From Pseudomonadota bacterium (lineage in GTDB: Bacteria > Pseudomonadota > Gammaproteobacteria > Xanthomonadales > SZUA-38), in assembly GCA_039033415.1 (NCBI GenBank), contig JBCCCR010000016.1, positions 1-64,000 of the forward strand: DNA of 64,000 nucleotides, given 5' to 3'. Below the pieces are notes generated by a model. It saw only the letters and a list, made by a program, of their open reading frames with translations. It was not told the DNA's origin and ran no database searches. Below, piece by piece: positions 34,685-43,592 of this stretch. Position numbers and translations under genes: made by a program. Numbering within the stretch: position 1 is the first letter of the stretch; each line of letters opens with the position of its first letter.

Positions 34685-35038
34685 TCAGAACTGCGTAAAG
34701 CCGTTGTCGTCCGAAGAGATTTTTCGAAACGCCTTGTCGCCCAGCGGCGCCAGGGCCAGCGCGATGAAGCGATCACGCTCAGCTTCCCACGCCTCTTCCT
34801 GTTCCTTGCTGGGAACATATTTCGAAACCGCGTCAGCCGGGACGCCGTTCTCTTCTAAGATCGCCTCCAGCGCGCCAAGCCGGCGCCGGGTGGCCCAAAG
34901 CTCTGCACCCATAGCCACGAGGCAGGTGACGACGTTGTCCAGAGCCGGGTTACCGAGCATCTCCTGGGCGCCGAAGTCGAAGGGAACCGGTGAGCTGACG
35001 TAGGTCTCGCGGTCGGGTTTTTCGGTGGACTTGGACAC
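34685..35038 (-). CDS. Small soluble protein of unknown function in the flavin cluster
   Basis: A 117-residue, mostly helical protein. The GTG at 35038 is chosen because AGGAGAG lies 5 bases upstream; a longer ATG frame would bury that site. It contains the segment NPALDNVVTCLVAMGAELWATRRRL and a charged C-terminus. No family recognised. It sits 19 bp before the Tat-methyltransferase gene, so the two are probably cotranscribed. The 108-bp gap upstream contains a TATATT-like -10 element and likely a promoter. Confidence 0.6.
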   Translation of the reverse strand: MSKSTEKPDRETYVSSPVPFDFGAQEMLGNPALDNVVTCLVAMGAELWATRRRLGALEAILEENGVPADAVSKYVPSKEQEEAWEAERDRFIALALAPLGDKAFRKISSDDNGFTQF

Positions 35039-35146
35039 GATATCTCTCCTGTCGAAAGATCTGGCCATTCCAATATAGACCAGGAACGGCGCGACATAAA
35101 AGCGGGCGCCGACCCGGAAACCGTTCCAGCTCCGGCAGGACCACCC

Positions 35147-35593
35147 TTAATCGCCGCTGGCGCTGCCTTCCTTGAGCCCCAGTGCGCGGCTCTGCCAGAT
35201 ATGAAACAGAAGGATCACCAGCGCCAAGAGGCCGGCAATCCAGTGAGACCAGGAAAGCCAGCTCCGAACCGTATCGCTGCCGACGTAGTAAAGGGTATAG
35301 CCGCTCAATGCCATCCACAGCGCCAGGGCGCAGAGGGTCCCGCCCGTCCAGCGCTTGAGCCTTTTCTGCCAGCCCGACTTGATGTGTATGTGCCACAGGA
35401 AGCCCAGCAGCCACACCGTCGGCAGCGCAAAAAGGGCGTGCGCCACCAGGAGCCATTTTTGCGCCGGATGGGGATTCTCAAAACCAAACTGATCCACGAC
35501 GCGCACGAAATAGAAGCCGTACAGCCAGATCAGCCCCGATAGGAGCAAGCCGCCCGAAAGCCAGTAGATCGACAGTCGGTGGCTACGCTTCAT
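35147..35593 (-). CDS. Four-helix membrane protein, possible b-type heme (DUF4405-like)
   Basis: A 148-residue protein with four hydrophobic helices at about 8-28, 43-66, 80-102 and 110-135. Histidines lie within or at the ends of helices 2 and 4 (VAHALFALP, LWHIHIK, WSHWIAG, LLFHIW), as expected for a bis-His b-heme membrane protein of the DUF4405 type. Such proteins pass electrons from the quinone pool to extracytoplasmic flavoproteins. It heads the minus-strand run that contains the FMN-binding protein and ApbE, though a 108-bp gap separates it from the next gene. Confidence 0.7.
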   Translation of the reverse strand: MKRSHRLSIYWLSGGLLLSGLIWLYGFYFVRVVDQFGFENPHPAQKWLLVAHALFALPTVWLLGFLWHIHIKSGWQKRLKRWTGGTLCALALWMALSGYTLYYVGSDTVRSWLSWSHWIAGLLALVILLFHIWQSRALGLKEGSASGD

Positions 35594-35799
35594 GGCTCGG
35601 GTGCTCCGTGGCGCCGAAGACTTTGGCGTTTTGTGGTTGAACGCCGCCGTTGACCAATCGATCCGCTTTCAACTTGCCTCCCAGCCCTTTCGCCCGAACG
35701 GCGGCTCCGAGAGGATAGTACAACCTTCGTTTGTAGCACTGCCGAAGTATCGGCGAGGCAGTACAATGCGCCGCTCCTGGCCCGGCTCCTTAATCCGCC

Positions 35800-37227
35800 G
35801 TGAACGACGAACCGACAACCATTGCCGAACGCATCAACGCCACTCTGACGCCCGTCGCCGACGCCGTGTCAGCGGTGGTCTTCTTTTCGGTGGATCTGCT
35901 CGGCGTTTCGCTGCCGCTTGTTGTGGTTTGGCTGATGCTCGCGGGCTTGGTGCTGACGCTGGCGCTGGGCCTGATCAATATCCGCGGCTTCGGTCACGGC
36001 TGGAAGCTGTTGTTCACCCGGCGCGGCGACCCCAACGCGCCCGGAGAAATCACCCACTTTCAGGCCCTGTCGGCAGCGCTGTCCGGAACCATCGGCCTGG
36101 GCAACATCGCCTCGGTGCCCGTTGCCCTCACGCTGGGCGGGCCCGGCGCCCTGTTTTGGATGGTTGTCGCCGGATTTTTCGGGATGTCGGCCAAGTTTGC
36201 CGAATGCGCGCTGGCCGTGAAATATCGCCGCGTGCTTCCCGACGGACGCACGCTCGGTGGGCCGATGCTCTACATCGAAGCGGTGTTTGCCCGCCTGGGC
36301 ATGAACCGCATGGGCAAGACGCTGGCCATCTTTTTTGCCGTCATGGCCATGGGCGCATCGGTGAGCGTTTTTCAGGTCAATCAGGCACACGCCCAGTTTG
36401 CCAACGTCACCGGCGTATCAGCCCCCGTGGTGTTCGGCGTGATCATGGCTTCGGCGGTGGCGGCGATTGTGCTCGGCGGCATTCGGCGCGTCGGCGCTGC
36501 CGCCCGGCTGATTGTCCCGGCGATGGGGCTGCTTTATGTCGGCGCTGCGCTGACCATTCTGGCGCTGAATATCGAGGCGATACCGGGCGCGGTCAGCGTG
36601 ATCTTTGCCAGCGCCTTTGGGCTGGATGCCGCCGGCGGTGGCGTTGTCGGCGCGCTCATCAACGGGATGAAGCGCGCCACGTACTCCAGCGAGGCCGGCG
36701 TGGGCTCCGCCGCGATCGCCCACTCGGCGGTCAAAACCCGCGAGCCGCTCACCGAAGGGTACGTGGCACTCCTGGAGCCATTCATCGACACGATTGTGGT
36801 CTGTACCCTGACGGGGCTGGTAGTGGTCGTGACCGGCGTCTACGAACCGTTTCTCTTCCAGCCCGAGGCGGTCGGTATCGAAATCACCTCAGCGGCTTTT
36901 GCACAGACCTTCAGCTGGTTTCCCTACCTGCTGCTGGTCGCCTCGCTGCTGTTTGCGTTCAGCACGCTGGTGAGCTGGGCGTTCTACGGCAGCCAGGCAG
37001 CGGCTTATCTTTTTGGACCAACGCGAGCGACGGACGTGACCTTCAAGCTCGTTCTTTGCCTCCTGCTGTCCACCGGCGCCGCCGTATCGCTGTCAGCGAT
37101 CCTCAATTTCATCGACTCCATGCTGTTTGCGATGGCGGTCCCAAACGTGATCGCCCTGTATCTGCTGCTGCCGGAGTTGCGCCGGGACGTTGAGGACTAT
37201 CGGAAGCGGGGCCGCCCGGCCGGCTGA
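35800..37227 (+). CDS. AGCS-family sodium:alanine symporter
   Basis: A 475-residue transporter with about eleven membrane helices and the AGCS signature around ALSAALSGTIGLGNIASVPVAL and GGPGALFWMVVAGFFGMSAKFAECAL. The family imports alanine or glycine with Na+. GTG start at 35800. The 206-bp gap upstream to the divergent membrane gene has no other clear feature and should hold both promoters. Confidence 0.92.
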   Translation: MNDEPTTIAERINATLTPVADAVSAVVFFSVDLLGVSLPLVVVWLMLAGLVLTLALGLINIRGFGHGWKLLFTRRGDPNAPGEITHFQALSAALSGTIGLGNIASVPVALTLGGPGALFWMVVAGFFGMSAKFAECALAVKYRRVLPDGRTLGGPMLYIEAVFARLGMNRMGKTLAIFFAVMAMGASVSVFQVNQAHAQFANVTGVSAPVVFGVIMASAVAAIVLGGIRRVGAAARLIVPAMGLLYVGAALTILALNIEAIPGAVSVIFASAFGLDAAGGGVVGALINGMKRATYSSEAGVGSAAIAHSAVKTREPLTEGYVALLEPFIDTIVVCTLTGLVVVVTGVYEPFLFQPEAVGIEITSAAFAQTFSWFPYLLLVASLLFAFSTLVSWAFYGSQAAAYLFGPTRATDVTFKLVLCLLLSTGAAVSLSAILNFIDSMLFAMAVPNVIALYLLLPELRRDVEDYRKRGRPAG

Positions 37228-37488
37228 CGAATCAGGCCGTTGACGCCCCAGGCGTCAAAAATCTCCGGATTTGTCGCTTTTACGGCGGTGACCGTCAGTT
37301 TTTTCACGGTTTGCCGGTTGGAACCGCCGCCGCTGCTGCAGGCCGGTCCGTCACCAATGGCGCTCTAGGCCGCTGATTTTGCTCCAGAATACCGAGAAAT
37401 AGCGCAATCATCGCCGGGCTGGCACGAGCCTTGCTCTGTATTTGCTAGCACTTCGACGGAACACAGAACTCAACAGCGGGCACTTAGC
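37228..37488. other. Intergenic stretch after the symporter gene
   Basis: Together with the small ORF after it, this makes a 460-bp gap without a well-supported gene. It begins with the hairpin at 37240-37258. A weak stem (ACGG-N6-CCGT) followed by TTTTTT near 37285-37305 could be a terminator for the symporter gene. Nothing else is clear. Confidence 0.35.
37240..37258. terminator. Hairpin after the symporter gene
   Basis: TTGACGCC-CCA-GGCGTCAA is a perfect 8-bp stem 13 bp after the stop codon. No T-run follows on the plus strand, so it may be a processing or protective hairpin rather than a classical terminator. Confidence 0.4.
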
Positions 37489-37683
37489 ATGAATACACAA
37501 ACCGAATCAGCCAACGTCACCCCCATCAACCTGTCGGCGGCGGCGAATGAGACCCACCTCGACACGTCGCTCGAAGCAGGCAGCCACGACCGCTGGATCA
37601 TGAGTGAAATTGTTGACGGGCTGATGATGATCGCCGACAGCATCTGCGCCGACGCGGCAAACGATCCCCTCATCAACCCCTGA
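37489..37683 (+). CDS. Possible small protein (64 residues)
   Basis: An ATG-started ORF of 64 codons in an otherwise empty gap. The product is acidic; its second half (WIMSEIVDGLMMIADSICAD) could be an amphipathic helix. The ribosome site is weak and no family is recognised. It could be a genuine small protein or chance. No modifying-enzyme genes lie next to it, so a peptide-precursor role is not supported. Confidence 0.3.
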   Translation: MNTQTESANVTPINLSAAANETHLDTSLEAGSHDRWIMSEIVDGLMMIADSICADAANDPLINP

Positions 37684-37687
37684 CGGC

Positions 37688-38908
37688 CTACCTTGTCCTG
37701 GCGATGCGAATCAGCAGTAGCTGCTCGCGCCACCCCGAGGGAGCATTAAAGACCGATCGGTCGGCATAAGCGAGGTACGCCTCTCGCAAGAATTGCCGGC
37801 ACGCGTCAGACTTCGGATAGCCCGACGAGTTCCTACACGCTGGGTCGGTAGATTGGTCGCCCAGCTGCATTTCCAGGTAAGCGTAGCGAGACCATTCTTG
37901 TTTGGCGGAGTTTTCCAGCATAACCTCCGGATACATTTCCGCAGCCGCCTTTCGATATTGCTCAATCCGCTTCGGGTTTGTGCGCTGTGCCATAGATTGC
38001 CAGGATTTCAGATCCATTCCTCGGTCTGCCAACGCATGCCGCTCGAAAGCCTCCTCGGCAGAATCCCCTGCCCCAACCGACTCCAGCGCATCCGCCAAAG
38101 CCAGCATGTTGAGGCGATTTTGTTCAACCGTAACGGCGTCGTAAGACTGAGGATGGCGGTCAAAAACAAAACGCTCGACGCCCGCCTGCGAAAGGTCCAG
38201 CCCCAGCTCGGCTGCATACGAGCTGGCCAACGTCGGTTCGAGCCAGACAACAAACGCCCGCAAACACTCCGTGTTGGTGTCCGGAGAAAAGCCGCCGCCG
38301 GCGAGAATCACGCCGCCTGATTCACCGACCCCGGAGCTGGCGATTGAGACTGACATCTGCGGCTGAGGTTTGGCTTCACCCGTAGGCCGCCGGAAGTTAT
38401 CGAAGGTTTGGCTCTCCTCGGAAAACATGGCTTCGAAGTCCACAATCTCGTGACGGACCTCAGGCGTAAGCTTTTGCTGCAGGTATAGGTCAAGCTGGCG
38501 CCCCGCCGGCTCCGATAGCTCGGATCGAACAGCCTCCCAACGATTGTCCCGGTGCGCCAGTTCAGCTTCCTGAAGCGCCATCACGGCGCGACCAGCGGCA
38601 GCGGGATCGGCAAGGTTTTCGGGCGTCTTGAGAGCCTCCCATCGTTCGGTGGAAGCGGCGCGATAGTGGCAGAGATCCCATGCCGTTTGCGCCAGCATCC
38701 GGGCATCCGCGAGCGGAAAATCCAGCGATTTCGGATACTCCGGGAACCGCCCAAAGAGACGCTCCACTACTGCGCCCCGGGGAATCAGCTCAGGTTCGAG
38801 CGCACCATCAATGATGGTGTAATAACGCAGTGGATCAAACCTTCCCGCACTGACGAACGGGGCAACACAGAACAAAATACAGAAGAGCGCGGTAATAGAC
38901 TGCTTCAT
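37688..38908 (-). CDS. Secreted protein of unknown function
   Basis: A 406-residue protein with a signal peptide (MKQSITALFCILFCVAPFVSAG). The body is charged and mostly helical, with several Trp and Tyr and four Cys clustered near the C-terminus (DPACRNS...KSDACRQFL), suggesting a disulfide. I recognise no domain or catalytic motif. The start at 38908 gives a clean signal peptide; an ATG seven codons upstream is possible. It is a single-gene unit, ending just beside the small ORF. Confidence 0.65.
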   Translation of the reverse strand: MKQSITALFCILFCVAPFVSAGRFDPLRYYTIIDGALEPELIPRGAVVERLFGRFPEYPKSLDFPLADARMLAQTAWDLCHYRAASTERWEALKTPENLADPAAAGRAVMALQEAELAHRDNRWEAVRSELSEPAGRQLDLYLQQKLTPEVRHEIVDFEAMFSEESQTFDNFRRPTGEAKPQPQMSVSIASSGVGESGGVILAGGGFSPDTNTECLRAFVVWLEPTLASSYAAELGLDLSQAGVERFVFDRHPQSYDAVTVEQNRLNMLALADALESVGAGDSAEEAFERHALADRGMDLKSWQSMAQRTNPKRIEQYRKAAAEMYPEVMLENSAKQEWSRYAYLEMQLGDQSTDPACRNSSGYPKSDACRQFLREAYLAYADRSVFNAPSGWREQLLLIRIARTR

Positions 38909-38983
38909 ACAGCCAGGATACGACATCATTCGTGCAGGAAAAAGTGCCGATTGATGGCCTAGATGCCTCGGCCGAATAACGCG

Positions 38984-41900
38984 CTACGGCATATCCCGCG
39001 ACGGCTCCCGGCCAGCACTGCGCCCGAACAGCCAGTCGAAGAACTGACGCGTCCGGTTGGCCAGGTCGATCTGCAGCAGGTACATGCAGGGCACCAGAAT
39101 CAGCGTGATCACCGTGGCGAACAGGATGCCGAAGCTCAGTGAGATCGCCATCGGGATCAGAAACTGCGCCTGAGTGCTGGTTTCCAGCAGGATCGGCATT
39201 AGCCCCGCGGCGGTTGTCAGCGAGGTTAGAATAATCGCCCGGAACCGCGCCTTGCCGGATTCGATCACCGCATCCACGGGCGACTGCCCCTCCAGCCTTG
39301 CCTTGTTCACGAAGTCGATCATGATCAGGCTGTCGTTCACCACCACGCCCGCAAGCGCAATCAGCCCAAACACCGAGAACAGGCTAATCGCCTCACCCAT
39401 CACCAGGTGGCCGATAACCGCGCCGACAAAGCCGAACGGAATCACGGACATGATCACGAGCGGCTGGCTGTACGACCGCAGCGGAATCGCGATCAGGGCA
39501 TAGATGAGAAACAGCGCCGCAATCCCGGCGACCGAGATATCCCGCTGTGCCTCCTGCTCCTCCAGGCTGCTCCCCGACAGCTTGTACTCAAGCCCCGGAT
39601 AGCGGGCCACAATGTCGGGAATAATCGTGCGGCCGACGTCTTCGATCACCGAGCGCGGCTGGGCGACCACCGGGTCAACGTCAGCGGTAACCGTGACGGT
39701 GCGCTCCCCGTTCTCCCGATAGATCACCGAGTAAGCGTTTGCGTACGTCACCTCAGCCACCTCGGAGAACGGCACCTGATCGCCGTCCTGAGTGGTGATC
39801 AGCATCTCCTCAAGGTTTTCCACCGAGCGGCGCTCGTTCTCGGGATAGCGGAGCATGACCTTCAGCTCGTCCGAGCCGCGCTGGATGCGCTGGACCTCCT
39901 CACCAAAAAACGCCTGACGCACCTGCGTACCGAGGTTCGCCAGCGTGATGCCGAGCGCTTCGGCTGACGGTTTGATGCGCAGCTGGATCTCGTCACCGCC
40001 GGAGCTGGAATTGTTGACGATATCGAAGACGCCCTGGTAGGCGTTCAACTCTACCGCCAGCTCGTCGGCAGCCTGTTCAAGCGCGCGATAGTCGCTGCCG
40101 GTAAACGCAAAGCTCAGCGGCGGACCGCCGCCGAGCGGATTGCCGTTGGAGAACGTGATCGTACGCACACCAGGCAGATCGGGCAGCTCATCGCGCCAGC
40201 GGTTGGTGAGATCCTCGAGGCTGATCGTGCTCAGCTCCGTTGCCGGTGTCTCCACCAGCACCAGGCCGGTGCCCGCCCCTTGGGTGAATGTAGCGACGTG
40301 CAGCAGCGGATCCACGGCGTCCAGAGACTCTTTGAGGTACCGGTCGCGGGCGATGTAGACCGCCTCCTCCATCTGGAGCAGCGCGTCGTTGCGACGTTCG
40401 GTGGAGGTGCCCTTCTCCATCGACATCTCAAGCTGAATAATTTCGCCGGGAATCTCGGGGAAAAACACAAACCGCAGCAGTCCGCCGCCGAACAGTCCCG
40501 CTGAAACCACCAGCATCGAACAGAACATGACCACGGTGATGCCGCGAAACCGCACGGCCCATGCCACCGCCGGACTGTAGAGATGGTCAATCGCCCAGTG
40601 CAGCCCGTGCTGCGTGTGGCGCTGGGCTCGCTCGATGGCCTTCAGGGGCCAGCGCCATAAGGGGGTACGGCGATAAGGGCTGAAAATCTCGTCTTCATCA
40701 ACGGCCGGAATCGACGCATGCGCCAGGTGAGCAGGCAATATCAGTTTCGATTCGACCAGCGAAAACAACAGACACAGCGCCACCACTACGGATACCGATT
40801 CCAGGAATGGCCCCGCGAAACCGCCGACGGCCAGCATCGGCGCAAAGGCTGCGATGGTGGTCAGCACCCCGAAGGTGGCCGCCACCGCAACCCGATTGGC
40901 ACCCTGAATAACCGTCCGAATGGAATGCCCTTTCTCCCGGACGCTGGTGTAGATGCTCTCACCGATGATGATCGCGTCATCCACGACAATCCCCAGCACC
41001 AGGATGAAGCCGAACAGGCTGATCATGTTGATCGTCACCGGCCAGGGGTTCAGCGGCATCAGCCACAGGGCCCCGCAGAACGCGACCGGGATTCCGACGA
41101 TGACCCACAGCGCAAACTTCAGGCGCAGAAACAGGGTCAGCACAATAAACACCAGCGCCGCACCCTGCAGCAGGTTGCGGAACATAAGGTCCAGCCGTTG
41201 CTCCAGATACTTTGAGCGATCGACCCACACGTCGACCTCAACGCCCTCGGGCAACTTCGCTCGGATCTCGTTCATATAGCCTTTGACCCGGGCGGAGGTC
41301 TCCAGCTCATTTTCCTGACCGCCAGCGAGCACGTTCAGGGTGGCGACGCGCTCACGCTGAAATCGCCCGAAGCCTTTGGTGTTTTCAAACCCGTCTTCGA
41401 TCGTCGCGATGTCCCGCAGCCGCAGGCGGGTGCCATCGGGGAAGGTTCGCACTACCAGGTCGCCAAATTTATCGCCCGTGTAAACCTGGCCTTGGGTTCT
41501 CAGCAGGATGTCGCCGCCGTCGGTCTGCAGCGTGCCGCCGGGAATATCCCGCGAGCTATTGCGAATGGCTAACGCAATCTCGCTCATGGTGAGCTGATAG
41601 CGTCGCAACGTGTCCTCCGACACGTTGATGCTGATTTCGTAGTCGCGCTCGCCGTAGCTGATGACGTCGTTGATGCCGGGCAGCGCCAGCAGACCGGTTT
41701 TGATCTCCTGGGCGAGCGCCTTGCGGGCAAACTCGTCAAGCTCGCCATAGACCGAGATAAAAATCACGGGGAAGTTCAGCGCCTGGCGTTCGATGACCGG
41801 TCGTTCGGCGAGCTCAGGAAACGTGTTGATCGCGTCGACCCGCGACTTAACCTCGTTCAGTACCTGGTCGAGGTCCGCGTCCGGCTCGACGTCGACGATG

Positions 41901-42193
41901 ACCGTCCCGACGCCCTCGCTGGAGCGGCCGTTGATCTCTTCGATGCCCGCAACGTCCTGCAGTGACTCCTCGATCTTGACGACGATGCCCTCTTCCACTT
42001 CTTGCGGGGCGGCGCCGGGAAACACGACGGATACCTGCAGCTTGTCCAGCTCAAAGTCTGGCGTGGTCTGTTTGCGGATGGTGGTTGCCGAGTAGATGCC
42101 CAGCCCGAGGATCAGGAACATCATAAGGTTGGCCGCCACGTTGTTGTGGGCAAACCACGCGATAATCCCGCTTTGCTGGCCGGGAGCGCTCAT
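38984..42193 (-). CDS. HAE1-type RND efflux permease (AcrB-like)
   Basis: A 1069-residue inner-membrane RND permease with twelve helices and two large periplasmic loops. The helix-4 proton-relay motif VVDDAIIIGESIY is present, as is the FGLIALAGVVVNDSLIMIDF region of the second half. It works with the periplasmic adaptor encoded by the overlapping upstream gene and an outer-membrane channel that is not in this window. Substrates unknown. Confidence 0.92.
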   Translation of the reverse strand: MSAPGQQSGIIAWFAHNNVAANLMMFLILGLGIYSATTIRKQTTPDFELDKLQVSVVFPGAAPQEVEEGIVVKIEESLQDVAGIEEINGRSSEGVGTVIVDVEPDADLDQVLNEVKSRVDAINTFPELAERPVIERQALNFPVIFISVYGELDEFARKALAQEIKTGLLALPGINDVISYGERDYEISINVSEDTLRRYQLTMSEIALAIRNSSRDIPGGTLQTDGGDILLRTQGQVYTGDKFGDLVVRTFPDGTRLRLRDIATIEDGFENTKGFGRFQRERVATLNVLAGGQENELETSARVKGYMNEIRAKLPEGVEVDVWVDRSKYLEQRLDLMFRNLLQGAALVFIVLTLFLRLKFALWVIVGIPVAFCGALWLMPLNPWPVTINMISLFGFILVLGIVVDDAIIIGESIYTSVREKGHSIRTVIQGANRVAVAATFGVLTTIAAFAPMLAVGGFAGPFLESVSVVVALCLLFSLVESKLILPAHLAHASIPAVDEDEIFSPYRRTPLWRWPLKAIERAQRHTQHGLHWAIDHLYSPAVAWAVRFRGITVVMFCSMLVVSAGLFGGGLLRFVFFPEIPGEIIQLEMSMEKGTSTERRNDALLQMEEAVYIARDRYLKESLDAVDPLLHVATFTQGAGTGLVLVETPATELSTISLEDLTNRWRDELPDLPGVRTITFSNGNPLGGGPPLSFAFTGSDYRALEQAADELAVELNAYQGVFDIVNNSSSGGDEIQLRIKPSAEALGITLANLGTQVRQAFFGEEVQRIQRGSDELKVMLRYPENERRSVENLEEMLITTQDGDQVPFSEVAEVTYANAYSVIYRENGERTVTVTADVDPVVAQPRSVIEDVGRTIIPDIVARYPGLEYKLSGSSLEEQEAQRDISVAGIAALFLIYALIAIPLRSYSQPLVIMSVIPFGFVGAVIGHLVMGEAISLFSVFGLIALAGVVVNDSLIMIDFVNKARLEGQSPVDAVIESGKARFRAIILTSLTTAAGLMPILLETSTQAQFLIPMAISLSFGILFATVITLILVPCMYLLQIDLANRTRQFFDWLFGRSAGREPSRDMP

Positions 42194-43380
42194 CGTGCGC
42201 CCGCCTCAGCACCACCCTCCAGGGCGGAAGAGCTGTCAGACATGGTTTCCTCCGGAATCGCGGTGCGTACCTTCGTGCCGTTGAGCGGGGCGTCGAGCCG
42301 GGTCGTCAGGACGCGACGCTCCACGAGCTGCGCGGCGTCGAGATAAGCAAATTCAGTGTCGGTACGCAGAAAGGTCAGCTCGCGAAAACGCAGCTTCAAT
42401 TCGTCGTCGACGAACACCACCTGGTTGCCGTTGCGCACTAAGAGCCGCGGGATGCGAACCACGTTTTCCACCGACACGCCGTCGATACTGGCCGTCACGA
42501 AAGTGCCGACCGGCAGTGGCGTAATCGCCTCATCAGCCAGCGCCAGCCGGTAGGGGTCGTTGACACGGGCGACGGCAAAGACCATCCGGTTACGTTCGTC
42601 GACGATGCCCTCGGTGCGGACTATGCGCGCCGTCCACCTTGCAGGTCGGCCCCGGAAGCTTCCCTCAAGGGCCACCGAAGGGCCTCCGTCAGCCACCTCT
42701 TCCCCGACCAGCGGCAGGGAAACAAACGACAGCTCGGTGTCTGGCAGCGGCAGACGTACCTCCACCGCGTCGGTAGCGAACAACACGCCGAGCGGGGTGC
42801 CAGGCGCAACGTAGTCTCCGAGCTGGGCCGAGCGACTCCGAACAATACCTTTATAAGGTGCACGCACAATCGACCGCTCGAGGTTCCGATCCGCGGAAAC
42901 CAGATCCGCGTTGGCTGCCGCCAGCGCCGCCTCGGCGGAGGCGAGCTCCGCTTCAGCTCGGTACCCCTGCTCGCGAAGGCGGCTGGCGCCGTCGTATTCC
43001 ACCTTGCGCTGCCGGAGAGCGGCTTTGGCCCGCTCCAGTGTTACCTCGTAGTTCACCGGATCGATGCGCAGCAGCACGTCACCCTTTTCGAACACGCCGC
43101 CGGCAATAAACCGCTCGGACATGGCGGTGATGCTGCCAGCCACCTCGGCAGAAAGCGCCGTCTGGGTAAGCGGCTGGACCGTTCCCTGGCTTTCAACCGT
43201 AAACTGCACCTGATCGGGCACCAGCGTCAGCACGTCAACCAACGGGGGCAGGAGCTCCTTTGGTTTACGGTCCGGCGGCTGGCGAGTTGCGCTCAGGCCG
43301 ATCGCCACCGCTACCGCCAGCATCAGGATGCCGGCGCCGACGACAAAGCGCAGTAGGCGGGCGAGCCATTTTCTTTTCAT
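42190..43380 (-). CDS. Periplasmic adaptor (membrane fusion protein) of RND efflux pump
   Basis: A 396-residue protein with an N-terminal anchor (about 7-28), a biotinyl-lipoyl-like domain (GGVFEKGDVLLRIDP), an alpha-helical hairpin (about 95-150), RAPYKGIVRSRSAQLGDYVAPG and a beta-barrel domain. This is the standard RND adaptor layout. The ATG at 43380 is chosen because the helical anchor follows directly. Stop and permease start overlap by 4 bp. Confidence 0.9.
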   Translation of the reverse strand: MKRKWLARLLRFVVGAGILMLAVAVAIGLSATRQPPDRKPKELLPPLVDVLTLVPDQVQFTVESQGTVQPLTQTALSAEVAGSITAMSERFIAGGVFEKGDVLLRIDPVNYEVTLERAKAALRQRKVEYDGASRLREQGYRAEAELASAEAALAAANADLVSADRNLERSIVRAPYKGIVRSRSAQLGDYVAPGTPLGVLFATDAVEVRLPLPDTELSFVSLPLVGEEVADGGPSVALEGSFRGRPARWTARIVRTEGIVDERNRMVFAVARVNDPYRLALADEAITPLPVGTFVTASIDGVSVENVVRIPRLLVRNGNQVVFVDDELKLRFRELTFLRTDTEFAYLDAAQLVERRVLTTRLDAPLNGTKVRTAIPEETMSDSSSALEGGAEAGAR

Positions 43381-43592
43381 TTTCGTATCTTGCTCGGTCG
43401 TTAGGCGGGTGGCCTGTCCCAAAAGTCCCCGCGATTTCTGGCCTTAGCGGCCTCTCGCCCGCCAGCGGCGTAAAGCTGACATGCCGCCGGTATGGTGTGT
43501 GTGAAGGCAAACAAGGCGGCCCATTTGTCGAGCCATTCTACCAAATACCGTTGACTTATAATCGGAAGTCGATCGACCGGGCAGGGGTAGTC

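Noticed and set aside
35592-37193. 533-codon plus-strand ORF in another frame of the AGCS symporter
   Set aside because: The product is Arg-rich and lacks hydrophobic helices, whereas the overlapping frame encodes a clear AGCS transporter.
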